In this document: piece by piece, positions 1 to 30,846 of the stretch
Position numbering within the stretch: position 1 is the first letter of the stretch
Layout of the letters: the number at the start of each line of letters is the position of its first letter
NCBI GenBank assembly: GCA_018398805.1
Contig: JAGFBZ010002340.1
Coordinates: 1 to 64,000, forward strand
Source of the DNA: Hirundichthys speculiger
Taxonomy: Eukaryota > Chordata > Actinopteri > Beloniformes > Exocoetidae
Direction of reading: 5' to 3'
DNA length: 64,000 nucleotides
Translations under genes and position numbers: made by a program
Notes under the pieces: generated by a model
The model's database searches: none
What the model saw: only the letters and a program-made list of their open reading frames with translations
What the model was told of the DNA's origin: nothing

Positions 1-224
1 ATGACATAAATAAACAATAAAAACTAAACTGATAAAGAAGCAGCTCAATTTGGTATTCAAAAAAATGAACATTTAAGCAGATATGAAAAAAAAAATACAT
101 CAAAATAAAGTTTAAAAAAAAGTCAAATAAATACAATATACAAATCTTTTGTTCTATCACAGAAGAGTGTTGGATTAACCCTAACCCCTCTATGAAGCAG
201 ATTTAATTTTTTTTCCTTCCACAG
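1..224 (+). other. dbnl: Intron end of dbnl
   Basis: AT-rich sequence ending in a pyrimidine tract and ACAG at 221-224, which is the 3' splice site of the next exon. No other gene is visible. The start of the intron lies left of the window. Confidence 0.7.
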
Positions 225-361
225 CTGATGACAGCGAGATCACCTTTGACCCCGGTGACATCATCACACAGATCGAGATGCTGGACGAGGGCTGGTGGAG
301 AGGCGCTGGGCCCGACGGACACTACGGCATGTTTCCAGCCAACTACGTGGAGATCATCTAG
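225..361 (+). CDS. dbnl: Drebrin-like protein, last exon (SH3 domain C-terminal part)
   Basis: The exon encodes 44 residues, beginning [15 protein letters not shown] and ending [17 protein letters not shown], then TAG at 359-361. This is the C-terminal two thirds of an SH3 domain: the acidic RT-loop end, the WW pair in DEGWWRG and the ALYDY-partner motif PANYVE are present. The [14 protein letters not shown] ending fits drebrin-like (DBNL/Abp1) better than cortactin, which has a shorter n-Src/distal loop. DBNL is a cytoplasmic adaptor that binds F-actin through an N-terminal ADF-H domain and dynamin and other proline-rich partners through this SH3 domain, in endocytosis and ruffling. The exon starts after ACAG in codon phase 1 (CT completes a codon). 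All earlier exons are outside the window. Confidence 0.88.
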
Positions 362-404
362 TGTTTGGGTCCAGGTTCTGGAAGATCTGGAGCTTTTCTG
401 CAAC

Positions 405-410
405 AATAAA
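405..410 (+). terminator. dbnl: dbnl polyadenylation signal
   Basis: AATAAA lies 44 bases after the dbnl stop, followed by a T-rich stretch at 427-441 that could be the downstream element. This gives a very short 3' UTR. Sequence from 411 to 590 shows no gene. Confidence 0.7.
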
Positions 411-590
411 CCCTCTGAAATGCTTTAATGTGTCTTTTATTAAAAGTACAAACTTTCTATCGTTACGTAGTCTTGTTACTCTTGTAATGTCGTCCAGAGA
501 AGAAGAGGTGACTAAAAATTCATCTCTGCACAACATGTTGGTAGAAGCTCCGCCCACCTAGTTGATCCAGAACATATCCAGAGAACACGC

Positions 591-3500
591 CCGGACTAGA
601 GGACCTGAAACTGGACTAGAGGACCTGAAACGGGACAAGAGGACCTGAAACTGGACAAGAGGAGCTGAAACTGGACTAGATGAGATGAAACTAGACTATA
701 TGAGCTGAAACTGGACTAGATGAGATGAAACTGGGCTAGATGAGATGAAACTGGGACTAGATGAGCTGAAACTGGACTAGATGACTTGGAAACTGGACTA
801 GATGAGATGAAACTGGACTAGAGATGAGATGAAACTGGGACTAGATGAGCTGAAACTGGACTAGATGACCTGAAACTGGACTAGATGATGAAACTGGGAC
901 TAGATGAACTGAGACTAGATGAAACCTGACTAGATGAGCTGAAACTGGGACTAGATTTGAAACTGGGACTAGATTAACTGAAACTGGACTAGATGAGCTG
1001 AAACCGGACTAGATGATCTGAAACTGGGACTAGATGAGCTGAAACTGGACTAGATGAGATGAAACTGGGACTAACTGAGGAGCTGAAACTGGACTAGAGA
1101 CTGAAACTGGACTAGAACTGAAACTAGAACTGGACTAGATGAGATGAAACTGGGACTAGAATGAGCTGAAACTGGACTAGATGAGCTGAAACTGGACTAG
1201 ATGAGATGAAACTGACTAGATGAGCTGAAACTGGACTAGATGAACTGAGATGATGAACTAGATTGAAACTGGGACTAGATTAACTGAAACTGGACTAGAT
1301 GATCTGAAACTAGACTAGATGAGATGAAACTGGACAAGATGAGCTGAAACCAGAACTAGATGAGCTGAAACTGGACTAGATGAGCTGAAACCGGACTAGA
1401 TGAGATGAAACTGGACTATATGAGCTGAAACTGGACTATATGAGCTGAAACTGGACTAGATGACCTGAAACTGGACTAGATGAGATGAAACCAGGACTAG
1501 ATGAGCTGAAACTGGACTAGATGAGCTGAAACTGGACTAGATGACCTGAAACTGGACTAGATGAGATGAAACTGGACTAGATGAGATGAAACTGGGACTA
1601 GATGAGCTGAAACTGGACTAGATGACCTGAAACTGGACTAGATGAGCTGAAACTGGGACTAGATGAGTTGAAACTGGGACTAGATTAACTGAAACTGGAC
1701 TAGATGAGCTGAAGCTGGACTAGATGAGCTGAAACCGGACTAGATGAGATGAAACTGGACAAGATGAGCTGAAACCAGAACTAGATGAGCTGAAACTGGA
1801 CTAGATGAGCTGAAACCGGACTAGATGATCTGAAACTGGACTAGATGAGCTGAAACTGGACTAGATGAGATGAAACTGGACTATATGAGCTGAAACTGGA
1901 CTAGATGATCTGAAACTGGACTAGATGACCTGAAACTGGACTAGATGAGATGAAACTGGGACTAGATGAGCTGAAACTGGACTAGATGAGCTGAAAACTG
2001 GACTAGATGAGCTGAAAACTGGGACTATATGAGGTGAAACTGGACCATTGAGCTGAAACTGACTGAGGACTAGAGATGAAACTGACTAGATGAGGACTAA
2101 CTGAGCTAGATGAGCTGAAACTGGACTAGATGAGCTGAAACTGGACTGGATGGAAGATGACTGAACTAGACTGAGCTGAAACTGGACTAGATGAGCTGAA
2201 ACCGGACTAGATGAGCTGAAACCGGACTGAGACTAGAGCTGAAACTGGACTAAAGATGAAACTGGATATGAGCTGAACTGGAACTGGACTAGACTGATGA
2301 AACTGGACTAGATGAAAACTGGAAACTAGATGAGCTGAAAACTGGACTAGATGAGCTTGACTAAAACTGGACTAGATGAGCTGAAACTGGGACTAGATGA
2401 CTGAAAACTGGAGCTAGATGAGCTGAAACTGGACTAGATGAGCTGAAACTGACTATATGAGCTGAAACTGGACTAGATGACTGAAGATGAGCTGACTAGA
2501 GGATGAAACTGGGACTAGATGAGCTGAAACTGGACTAGATGAGCTGAAGAAACTGGGACTAGATGAGCTGAAACTGGGACTAGATTGAGCTGAAACTGGA
2601 CTAGATGAGCTGACTGAAACTGAGGAAACTGGAGATGAGCTGAAAACTGGACTAGATGAGCTTGAAACTGGACTAGATGAGCTGAAACTGGACTAGATGA
2701 GCTGAAAGCTGACTAGACTGGACTAGATGAGATGAAAAACTGGGACTAGATGAGCTGAAACCGGACTAGATGATCTGAAACTGGACTAGATGAAAACTGG
2801 GACTAGATGAGAAACTGGACTATACTGGGACTAGATGAGCTGAAACTGGACTAGATGAGCTGAAACTGGACTAGATGAGATAAAACTGGACTAGATGAGA
2901 TTAAACTGGGACTAGATGAGCTGAAACTGGACTAGATGGCCTGAAACTGGATTAGATGAGATGAAACTGGACTAGAGGACCTGAAACTGGACTAGATGAG
3001 CTGAAACTGGACTAGATGACCTGAAACTGGACTAGATGAGATGAAACTGGGACTAAATGAGCTGAAACTGGACTAGATGAGATGAAACCTGACTAGATGA
3101 GCTGAAACTGGGACTATATGAGTTGAAACTGGGACTAGATTAACTGAAACTGGACTAGATGATCTGAAACTAGACTAGATGAGATGAAACTGGACAAGAT
3201 GAGCTGAAACCGGGACTAGATGAGCTGAAACCGGACTAGATGATCTGAAACTGGACTAGATGAGCTGAAACTGGAACTAGATGAGCTGAAACTGGACTAG
3301 ATGAGCTGAAACTGGACTAGATGAGCTGAAACTGGGACTAGATGAGCTAAAACTGGACTATATGAGGTGAAACTGGGACTAGATGAGATGAAACTGGGAC
3401 TAGATGAGCTGAAACTCGACTAGAGGAGCTGAAACCAGAACTAGATGAGCTGAAACTGGACTAGATGAGCTGAAACTGGACTAGATGATCTGAAACTGGG

Positions 3501-6500
3501 ACTAGATGAGCTGAAACTGGGACTAGATGAGCTGAAACCGGACTAGATGATCTGAAACTGGACTAGATGAGCTGAAACTGGACTAGATGAGCTGAAACTG
3601 GACTAGATGAGCTGAAACTGGGACTAGATGAGCTGAAACTGGGACTAGATGAGATGAAACTGGGACTAGATGAGCTGAAACTCGACTAGAGGAGCTGAAA
3701 CCAGAACTAGATGAGCTGAAACTGGACTAGATGAGCTGAAACTGGGACTGGGACTAGATGAGATGAAACTGGGACTGAGATGAGCTGAAACCCGGACTAG
3801 ATGATCTGAAACTGGACTAGATGAGCTGAAACTGGACTGAGATGAGATGAAACTGGGACTAGATGAGCTGAAACTGGACTAGATGACTGAAAAACTGGAC
3901 TAGATGAGATGAAACTGGACTAGATGACCTAAAACTGGACTAGATGGACTGAAATGAGCTGGACTAGATGATGGACTGAAACTGGACTAGATGAGATACT
4001 GACTGAACTGAACTGGACTGAACTGACTAGATGACCTGAAACTGGACTAGATGAGATGAAACTGGGACTAAATGAGCTGAAACTGGACTAGATGAGATGA
4101 AACCTGACTAGATGAGCTGAAACTGGGACTATATGAGTTGAAACTGGGACTAGATTAACTGAAACTGGACTAGATGATCTGAAACTAGACTAGATGAGAT
4201 GAAACTGGACAAGATGAGCTGAAACCGGGACTAGATGAGCTGAAAACCGAACTAGATGATCTGAAAACTGGACTAGATGATGAAACTGATGAGCTGAAAC
4301 TGAAAACTGGGACTAGATGAGCTGAAAAACTGGACTAGATGAGCTGAAACTGGACTAGATGAGCTGAAAACTGGGACTAGATGAGAAAACTGGGACTGAA
4401 AACTGGGACTAGATGAGCTGAAACTCGACTAGAGGAGCTGAAACCAGAACTAGATGGAGCTGAACTGGCTGAATGGACTAGATGAGCTGAAACTGGGACT
4501 AGATGAGCTGAGGACTGATGAAACTGACTAGATGACTGGACTAGAATGAGCTGAAACTGGACTAGATGAGCTGAAACTGGACTAGACTAGATGAGACTAA
4601 TGATGAGACTGAGAAAACTGGACTACTAGAGGAGCTGAAACCAGAAACTAGATGAGCTGAAACTGGACTAGATGAGCTGAAACTGGACTAGATGACTGAA
4701 ACTGACTAGATGAGCCTGAAACTGGGACTAGATGAGCTGAAACTGGGACAAGATGAGCTGAAACCGGACTAGATGATCTGAAACTGGACTAGATGAGCTG
4801 AAACTGGACTAGATGAGATGAAACTGGACTATATGAGCTGAAACTGGACTACATGACCTGAAACTGGACTAGATGAGATGAAACTGGACTAGATGAGATG
4901 AAACTGGGACTAGATGAGCTGAAACTGGACTAGATGACCTGAAACTGGACTAGATGAGATGAAACTGGGACTAGATGAGCTGAAACTGGACTAGATGAGA
5001 TGAAACCTGACTAGATGAGCTGAAACTGGGACTAGATGAGCTGAAACTGGACTAGATGAGCTGAAACTGGACTAGAGGAGCTGAAACCAGAACTAGATGA
5101 GCTGAAACTGGACTAGATGAGCTGAAACTGGACTAGATGAGCTGAAACTGGGACTAGATGAGATGAAACTGGGACTAGATGAGCTGAAACCGGACTAGAT
5201 GATCTGAAACTGGACTAGATGAGCTGAAACTGGACTAGATGAGATGAAACTGGACTATATGAGCTGAAACTGGACTAGATGAGGTGAAACTGGACCAGAT
5301 GAGCTGAAACTGGGACTAGATGAGCTGAAACTGGACTAGATGAGCTGAAACTGGGACTAGATGAGATGAAACTGGGACTAGATGAGCTGAAACTGGACTA
5401 GATGAGCTGAAACTGGACTAGAGGAGCTGAAACCAGAACTAGATGAGCTGAAACTGGACTAGTTGAGCTGAAACTGGACTAGATGAGATGAAACTGGGAC
5501 TAGATGAGCTGAAACTGGACTAGATGAAACTGGGGACTAGATGAGATGAAACTGGGACTAGATGAGCTGAAGACTGAGCTGATGAATTGAAACTGGACTA
5601 GATGAGCTGAATGATAAGCTGAAACTGGGACTAGATAAGCTAAAACTGGACTAGATGAGCTGAAACTGGACTAGATGAGCTGAAACTGGGACTAGATGAG
5701 CTGAAACTGGGACTAGATGAGCTGAAACCGGACTAGATGAGATGAAACTGGACTAGATGAGCTAAAACTGGACTATATGAGGCGAAACTGGGACTAGATA
5801 AGCTGAAACCAGACTAGATGAGCTGAAACCGGACTAGATGATCTGAAACTGGACTAGATGAGCTGAAACTGGGACTAGATGAGCTGAAACTGGACTAAAT
5901 GAGACATGATGAACTGGGGACTAGATGAGCTGAAACTGGACTAGATGAGCTGAAACTGGACTAGATGAGATGAAACTGGACTAGATGAGCTGAAACTGGG
6001 ACTAGATGAGTTGAAACTGGGACTAGATTAACTGAAACTGGACTAGATGATCTGAAACTGGACTAGATGATCTGAAACTAGACTAGATGAGATGAAACTG
6101 GACAAGATGAAAATGGACTAGATGATCTGAAACTGGACTAGATGAGCTGAAACTGGGACTAGATGAGCTGAAACTGACTAATTACTGAACTGCTAGATGA
6201 GCTGAAACTGGGACTAGATAAGCTGAAACTGGACTGGACTGAAACTGGACTAGATGAGCTGAAACTGGGACTAGATGAGCTGAAACTGGACTAGATGAGC
6301 TGAAACTGGGACTAGATGAGCTAAAACTGAAGCGAAACTAGGATGAAAACTAGATGAGCTGAAAATGAAACTGGACTAGATGAGCTGAAACTGATGGACT
6401 AGAACTGAAACTAGATGAAACTGGACTAGATGAGCTGAAACTGGACTAGATGAGCTGAAACTGGGACAAGATGAGATGAAACTGGGACTAGATGAGCTGA

Positions 6501-9500
6501 AACTGACTAGATGAGCTGAAACTGGGCTAGATGAGCTAGATGAGCTGAAACTGGGACTAGATAAGCTGAAACTGGACTAGATGAGCTGAAACTGGACTAG
6601 ATGAGCTGAAACTGGACTGGACTACTATGAGCTGAAACTGGACTAGATGAGCTGAAACTGGGACTAGATGAGCTGAAACTGACTAAGACTGGACTAGAAC
6701 TGACTAGATGAATGAAACTGGACTAGAGGAGATGAAACTGGACTAGATGAGCTGAAACTGGACTAGATGACCTGAAACTGGACTAGATGAGATGAATGAA
6801 ATGACTAGAGGAGAAAACTGGGACTAGATGAGCTGAAACTGGACTAGATGAGATGAAACTGGACTAGATGAGATGAAACTGGACTAGATGAGATGGATGA
6901 AACTGGGACTAGATGAGCGAAACTGGACTAGATGACTGAAACTGGACTAGAGAGATGAAAACTGGGACTAAATGAGCTGAAACTGGACTAGATGAGATGA
7001 AACCTGACTAGATGAGCTGAAACTGGGACTAGATGAGTTGAAACTGGGACTAGATTAACTGAAACTGGACTAGATGAGCTGAAACTAGACTAGATGAGAT
7101 GAAACTGGACAAGATGAGCTGAAACCGGGACTAGATGAGCTGAAACCGGACTAGATGAGCTGAAACTGGGACTAGATGAGCTGAAACTGGACTAGATGAG
7201 CTGAGAAACTGGGACTATATGAGCTGAAACTGGACTAGATGAGCTGAAACTGGGACTAGATGAGCTAAAACTGGACTATATGAGGTCAAACTGGACCAGA
7301 TGAGCTGAAACTGGGACTAGATGAGCTGAAACTGAGAGCTGAAACTGGGACTAGATGAGCTGAAACTGGACTAGATGAGCTGAAACTGGGACTAGATGAG
7401 CTAAAACTGGACTAGAGGAGTTGAAACCAGAACTAGATGAGCTGAAACTGGACTAGATGAGCTGAAACTGGACTAGATGAGCTGAAACTGGACTAGATGA
7501 GCTGAAACTGGGACTAGATGAGCTGAAACTGGACTAGATGATCTGAAACTGGACTAGATGAGCTGAAACTGGACTAGATGAGCTGAAACTGGGACTAGAT
7601 GAGCTAAAACTGGACTATATGAGGTCAAACTGGACCAGATGAGCTGAAACTGGGACTAGATGAGCTGAAACTGGACTAGATGAGCTGAAACTGGGACTAG
7701 ATGAGATGAAACTGGGACTAGATGAGCTGAAACTGGACTAGATGAGCTGAAACTCGACTAGAGGAGTTGAAACCAGAACTAGATGAGCTGAAACTGGACT
7801 GAAACTGGACTAGATGAGCTGAAACTGGGACTAGATGAGATGAAACTGGGACTAGATGAGATGAAACTGGGACTAGATGAGCTGAAACTGGACTAGATGA
7901 GCTGAAACTCGACTAGAGGAGTTGAAACCAGAACTAGATGATCTGAAACTGGACTAGATGAGCTGAAACTGGGACTAGATGAGCTGAAACTGGACTAGAT
8001 GAGCTGAAACTGGGACAAGATGAGATGAAACTGGGACTAGATGAGCTGAAACTGGACTAGATGAGATGAAACTGGGACTAGATGAGATGAAACTGGGACT
8101 AGATGAGCTGAAACTGGGACTAGATGAGTTGATACTGGGACTAGATTAACTGAAACTGGACTAGATGATCTGAAACTGGACTAGATGATCTGAAACTAGA
8201 CTAGATGAGATGAAACTGGACAAGATGATCTGAAACTGGACTAGATGATCTGAAACTGGACTAGATGAGCTGAAACTGGGACTAGATGAGCTGAAACTGG
8301 ACTATATGAGCTGAAACTGGACAAGATGAGCTGAAACTGGGACTAGATAAGCTGAAACTGGACTAGATGAGCTGAAACTGGACTAGATGAGCTGAAACTG
8401 GGACTAGATGAGCTGAAACTGGGACTAGATGAGCTGAAACCAGACTAGATGAGCTGAAACTGGACTAGATGAGCTAAAACTGGACTATATGAGGCGAAAC
8501 TGGGACTAAATGAGCTGAAACCAGACTAGATGAGCTGAATCCGGACTAGATGATCTGAAACTGGACTAGATGAGCTGAAACTGGGACTAGATGAGCTAAA
8601 ACTGGACTATATGAGGTCAAACTGGACCAGATGAGCTGAAACTGGACTAGATGAGCTGAAACTGGACTAGATGAGCTGAAACTGGGACTAGATGAGCTGA
8701 AACTGGACTAGATGAGCTGAAACTGGGACTAGATGAGCTGAACTAGATGAGCTTGAAACCAGAACTAGATGAGCTGAATGACTGGGACTGAGCTGAAACT
8801 GGACTACTAGATGAGCTGAAACTCGACTAGAGGAGTTGAAACCAGAACTAGATGAGCTGAAACTGGACTAGATGAGCTGAAACTGGACTAGATGAGCTGA
8901 AACTGGGACTAGATGAGATGAAACTGGGACTAGATGAGATGAAACTGGGACTAGATGAGCTGAAACTGGACTAGATGAGCTGAAACTCGACTAGAGGAGT
9001 TGAAACCAGAACTAGATGATCTGAAACTGGACTAGATGAGCTGAAACTGGGACAAGATGAGATGAAACTGGGACTAGATGAGCTGAAACTGGACTAGATG
9101 AGATGAAACTGGGACTAGATGAGATGAAACTGGGACTAGATGAGACTGGGGAAGATGGACTAGATGAGTTGATAACTGGGACTAGATTAACTGAAACTGG
9201 ACTAGATGATCTGAAACTGAAACTAGACTAGATGAGATTGAAAACTGGATGATGAACTGGACAATGAGACTGAATCTGACTCTGAAACTGGACTAGATGA
9301 GCTGAAAACTGGGACTAGATGAAACTGCTGAAACTGGGACTGAGATGAGCTGAAACTGAAACTGGAGATGATGGCTGAAACTGACTAGATGAGCTGAAAA
9401 CTGGACTAGATGAAACTGACTGAATGATGCTGAAACTGACTAAATGAGCTGAAACCAGACTAGATGAGCTGAATCCGGACTAGATGATCTGAAACTGGAC

Positions 9501-12424
9501 TAGATGAGCTGAAACTGGGACTAGATGAGCTGAAACTGGACTAGATGAGCTGAAACTGGGATGAGATGAAACTGGACTAGATGATGAAACTGGGACTGAA
9601 GAAACCGGACTAGATGAGCTGAAACTGGGACTAGATAAGCTGAAACTGGACTAGACTGAACTGGACTAGATGAGCTGAAACTGGACTAGAATGAGCTGAA
9701 ACTGGACTAGATGAGCTGAAACTGGAACTGGGACTATATGATGAAACTGGACTGAGATGAGCTGAAACTGGGACTAGATGAGCTGAAACTGGAGATGAGC
9801 TGAAACTGATGAGATGAAAACTAGATGAGATGAAACTGGACTAGATGAGATGAAACTGGGGACTAGATGAGCTGAAACTGGACTAGATGACTGAAACTGA
9901 GACTAGATGAATGACTGATGATGAAAACTGGACTAGATGAGAGATGAAACTGGACTAGATGAGCTGAAACTGGACTAGATGAGCTGAAACTGGACTAGAT
10001 GAGATGAAACTGGACTAGATGAGATGAAACTGGACTAGATGAGATGAAACTGGGACTAGATGAGCTGAAACTGGACTAGATGACCTGAAACTGGACTAGA
10101 TGAGATGAAACTGGGACTAAATGAGCTGAAACTGGACTAGATGAGATGAAACCTGACTAGATGAGCTGAAACTGGGACTAGATGAGTTGAAACTGGGACT
10201 AGATTAACTGAAACTGGACTAGATGAGCTGAAACTAGACTAGATGAGATGAAACTGGACAAGATGAGCTGAAACCGGGACTAGATGAGCTGAAACTGGAC
10301 TAGATTATCTGAAACCGGACTAGATGAGCTGAAACTGGGACTAGATGAGCTGAAACTGGACTAGATGAGCTGAAACTGGGACTAGATGAGCTGAAACTGG
10401 ACTATATGAGCTGAAACTGGACTAGATGAGCTGAAACTGGGACTAGATGAGCTAAAACTGGACTATATGAGGTCAAACTGGACCAGATGAGCTGAAACTG
10501 GGACTAGATGAGCTGAAACTGGACTAGATGAGCTGAAACTGGGACTAGATGAGCTGAAACTGGACTAGATGAGCTGAAACTGGGACTAGATGAGCTAAAA
10601 CTGGACTAGAGGAGTTGAAACCAGAACTAGATGAGCTGAAACTGGACTAGATGAGCTGAAACTGGACTAGATGAGCTGAAACTGGACTAGATGAGCTGAA
10701 ACTGGGACTAGATGAGCTGAAACTGGACTAGATGAGCTGAAACTGGACTAGATGAGCTGAAACTGGACTAGATGAGCTGAAACTGGGACTAGATGAGCTA
10801 AAACTGGACTATATGAGGTCAAACTGGACCAGATGAGCTGAAACTGGGACTAGATGAGCTGAAACTGGACTAGATGAGCTGAAACTGGGACTAGATGAGA
10901 TGAAACTGGGACTAGATGAGCTGAAACTGGACTAGATGAGCTGAAACTCGACTAGAGGAGTTGAAACCAGAACTAGATGAGCTGAAACTGGACTAGATGA
11001 GCTGAAACTGGACTAGATGAGCTGAAACTGGGACTAGATGAGATGAAACTGGGACTAGATGAGATGAAACTGGGACTAGATGAGCTGAAACTGGACTAGA
11101 TGAGCTGAAACTCGACTAGAGGAGTTGAAACCAGAACTAGATGAGCTGAAACTGGACTAGATGAGATGAAACTGGACTATATGAGCTGAAACTGGACTAG
11201 ATAAGATGAAACTGGACTAGCTGAGATGAAACTGGGACTAGATGAGCTGAAACTGGACTAGATGAGCTGAAACTGGCCTAGATGAGATGAAACTGGACTA
11301 GATGAGATGAAACTGGACTATATGAGCTGAAACTGGACTAGATAAGATGAAACTGGACTAGCTGAGATGAAACTGGGACTAGATGAGCTGAAACTGGACT
11401 AGATGACCTGAAACTGGACTAGATGAGATGAAACTTGACTAGATGAGATGAAACTGGACTAGATGAGCTGAAACTGGGACTAGATGAGCTGAAACTGGAC
11501 TAGATGACCTGAAACTGGACTAGATGAGATGAAACTGGGACTAGATGAGCTGAAACTGGACTAGATGAGATGAAACCTGACAAGATGAGCTGAAACTGGG
11601 ACTAGATGAGTTGAAACTGGGACTAGATTAACTGAAACTGGACTGGACTAGATGATCTGAAACTAGACTGATCTGAAACTAGACTAGAGATGAAAACTGG
11701 ACAAGATGATCTGAAACTGGACTAGATGAGCTGAAACTGGACTAGATGAGCTGAAACTGGGACTAGATGAGCTGAAACTGGACTATATGAGCTGAAACTG
11801 GACTAGATGAGCTGAAACTGGGACTAGATGAGCTGAAACTGGACTAGATGATCTGAAACTGGACTAGATGAGCTGAAACTGGGACTAGATGAGCTGAAAC
11901 TGGACTATATGAGCTGAAACTGGACTAGATGAGCTGAAACTGGGACTAGATGAGCTGAAACTGGACTAGATGAGATGAAACTGGGACTAGATGAGATGAA
12001 ACTGGGACTAGATGAGCTGAAACTGGACTAGATGAGCTGAAACTGGACTAGAGGAGCTGAAACCAGAACTTGATGAGCTGAAACTGGACTAGATGAGCTG
12101 AAACTGGACTAGATGAGATGAAACTGGACTATATGAGCTGAAACTGGACTATATGAGCTGAAACTGGACTAGATGAGATGTAACTGGACTATATGAGCTG
12201 AAACTGGACTAGATGAGCTGAAACTGGACTAGATGAGATGAAAATGGGACTAGATGAGCTGAAACTGGACTAGATGAGATGAAACTGGACTAGATTAGCT
12301 GAAACTGGACTAGATGAGCTGAAACTGGACTAGATGATCTGAAACTGGACTAGAGGACCTGAAACTGGACTAGATGAGCTGAAATTGGACTAGAGGAGAT
12401 GAAACCAGACTAGATGAGATGAAA
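591..12424. repeat. 11.8 kb tandem array, ~20-bp unit
   Basis: Continuous repeats of about CTAGATGAGCTGAAACTGGA, with common variants (gagatg, gacctg, gatctg, ctgggac, ctatatg) and 19-22 bp length changes. There are about 580 units. Longer blocks of variants recur (for example around 7081-7400 and 10201-10560), so the array has higher-order copies. Some parts (about 2040-2700, 4250-4720, 9130-9930) are irregular with many small indels, which could be real decay or long-read consensus errors. No open frame of note, no gene. It lies between the 3' ends of two convergent genes, dbnl and the FGF receptor. Confidence 0.95.
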
Positions 12425-12656
12425 GTGACAAAGACTGAAAAATTCCAGAGCATTTTAATAAGTAATCTGTTATTTTACATCCATATTGTTTTTTTTTTTT
12501 TACATGTTTCAGGATTAAAGTGCATCGTTGGAGATAAACGCTACCACTGACATCATTTTTGGCTTCATGACAAATAGGAAATAGAAACGGAGTAAATCCA
12601 GACTTTAACAGCTGATCAGTGACTGGTGGATAGAAAGTTAAATAAGATACAAAATA
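12425..12656. other. Non-coding DNA past the FGFR 3' end
   Basis: Unique, AT-rich sequence with a T run at 12489-12500. I see no exon or repeat here. Confidence 0.5.
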
Positions 12657-12694
12657 TTTATTCCTACATGTTGTGTTGTGTTTGATCCTTTATT
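12657..12694 (-). terminator. fgfr1: Candidate polyadenylation signals of the FGFR gene
   Basis: Two AATAAA motifs on the minus strand (TTTATT at 12689-12694 and 12657-12662), 150-190 bases after the receptor stop codon. Either gives a 3' UTR of about 0.2 kb. Confidence 0.5.
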
Positions 12695-12843
12695 CTCCTG
12701 TTTCTGAGATAAATCCAGTTTGATTATTTACAATGTTCATAGAGCCTTCAATCGTCCAGTTTCAGTCATGAACGTCGTCCACCTTCAGATGGCTTCTGAG
12801 ACATCCGTCCACGTGTCCTTCATCCTGGTCCTTAACGAAACCA

Positions 12844-28872
<16,029 letters not shown>

Positions 28873-28908
28873 GATGTTCTTGTCCACTAAAATCCTTTCA
28901 CTTCTACA

Positions 28909-29140
28909 CTGCAGACAAAAAAAATAAGTTTGTTAGCCTCAGTAAGTTAGATCACAAAAAGCAGCTGAAAGAACATCTGTAATATAACTATAACATAATC
29001 AAAACATCCTAAACATAAATGACAAAATTACATTTGAATTGTGAACCAAATAAAAGAAATTATGATATAACTAAAACAATTCCAAAAGACATGTTTGACA
29101 CATCAAAAACACACCTGAAAAATGTCTAAAACATTATGGA
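28909..29140. other. FGFR first intron, unique part
   Basis: AT-rich sequence upstream of the start-codon exon; nothing recognised apart from the splice acceptor. Confidence 0.5.
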
Positions 29141-30846
29141 AATATGACTGAGACACGACTGAAACACGAATGAAACACGACTGAAACACGACTGAAACAC
29201 GAATGAAACACGACTGAAACACGACTGAAACACGAATGAAACACGAATGAAACACGAATGACAAACGACTGAAACAGACTGAAAAACGAATGAAACACGA
29301 AACACGAATGAAACACGACTGAAACAGATGAAACACGATGAATGAAACCGAAACACGACTGAAACACGACTGAAACACGACTGAAACACGAATGAAACAC
29401 GAATGAAACACGACTGAAACACGAATGAAACACGAATGAAACCGACGAAACACGAATGAAACACGAATGAAACACGACTGAAACACGATGAACACGACAT
29501 GAAACACAACTGAAAAACACGACTGAAACACGAATGAAACACGACTGAAACACGATTGAAAACACGACTGAAACAACAACACGATTGAAACACGAAAAAC
29601 ACTATGAAACACGACTGAAACACGACTGAAACACGAATGAAACACGACTGAAAACACGATTGAAACACGAATGAAACACACGGAAACACGAAAACACGAC
29701 TGAAAACACGACTGAAACACGAATGAAACACGAATGAAACACGACTGAAACACGAATGAAACACGAATGAAACACGACTGAAACACGAATGAAACACGAC
29801 TGAAACACGACTGAAACACGAATGAAACACGACTGAAACACGAATGAAACACGACTAAAACACGACTGAAACACGGACTGAAACACGACTGAAACACGAC
29901 TGAAACACGACTGAAACGACTGAAACACTAATGAAACACGACTGAAACACTAATGACTGAAACGACTGAAACACGACTGAAACACGACTGAAACACGAAT
30001 GAAACACGACTGAAACACGAATGAAACACGACTACACGAATGAAACATGAATGAAACACGACTACACGAATGAAACACGACTGAAACACGACTGAAACAC
30101 TAATGAAACACGACTGAAACACGACTGAAACACGAATGAAACACGACTGAAACACGACTGTAACACGACTGTAACACGACTGAAACACGAATGAAACACG
30201 ACTGAAACACGAATGAAACACGACTACACGAATGAAACATGAATGAAACACGACTGAAAAACGAATGAAACACTGAAACACGACTGAAAACGGACACGAA
30301 TGAAACACGACTGAAACACGAACTGAAAAACACGAAACTGAAAAACACGACTGAAACACGAAACACGAATGAAACACGACTGAAACACGAATGAAACACG
30401 ACTGAAACACGACTGAAACACGACTGAAACACGAATGAAACACGACTGAAACACGACTGAAACACGACTGAAACACGAATGAAACACGACTGAAACACGA
30501 CTGAATGAAACACGAATGAAACACGACTGAAACACGAATGAATGAAACGACTGAACACGAAAACACGAATGAAACACGACTGAAACACGACTGAAACACG
30601 ACTGAAACACGAATGAAACACGACTGAAACACGACTGAAACACGAATGAAACACGACTGAAACACGACTGAAACACGAATGAAACACGACTGAAACACGA
30701 CTGAAACACGACTGAAACACGAATGAAACACGACTGAAACACGACTGAAACACGACTGAAACACGACTGAAACACGACTGAAACACGACTGAAACACGAC
30801 TGAAACACGACTGAAACACGACTGAAACACGACTGAAACACGACTG
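29141..30846. repeat. 11-bp tandem array
   Basis: About 150 copies of CTGAAACACGA alternating with ATGAAACACGA. One CpG per unit. The clean part is 30555-30846; the left part has many small indels. Minus-strand frames (RVSVVFQSCFS) are array translations. Lies in the putative first intron of the FGFR gene. Confidence 0.95.
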
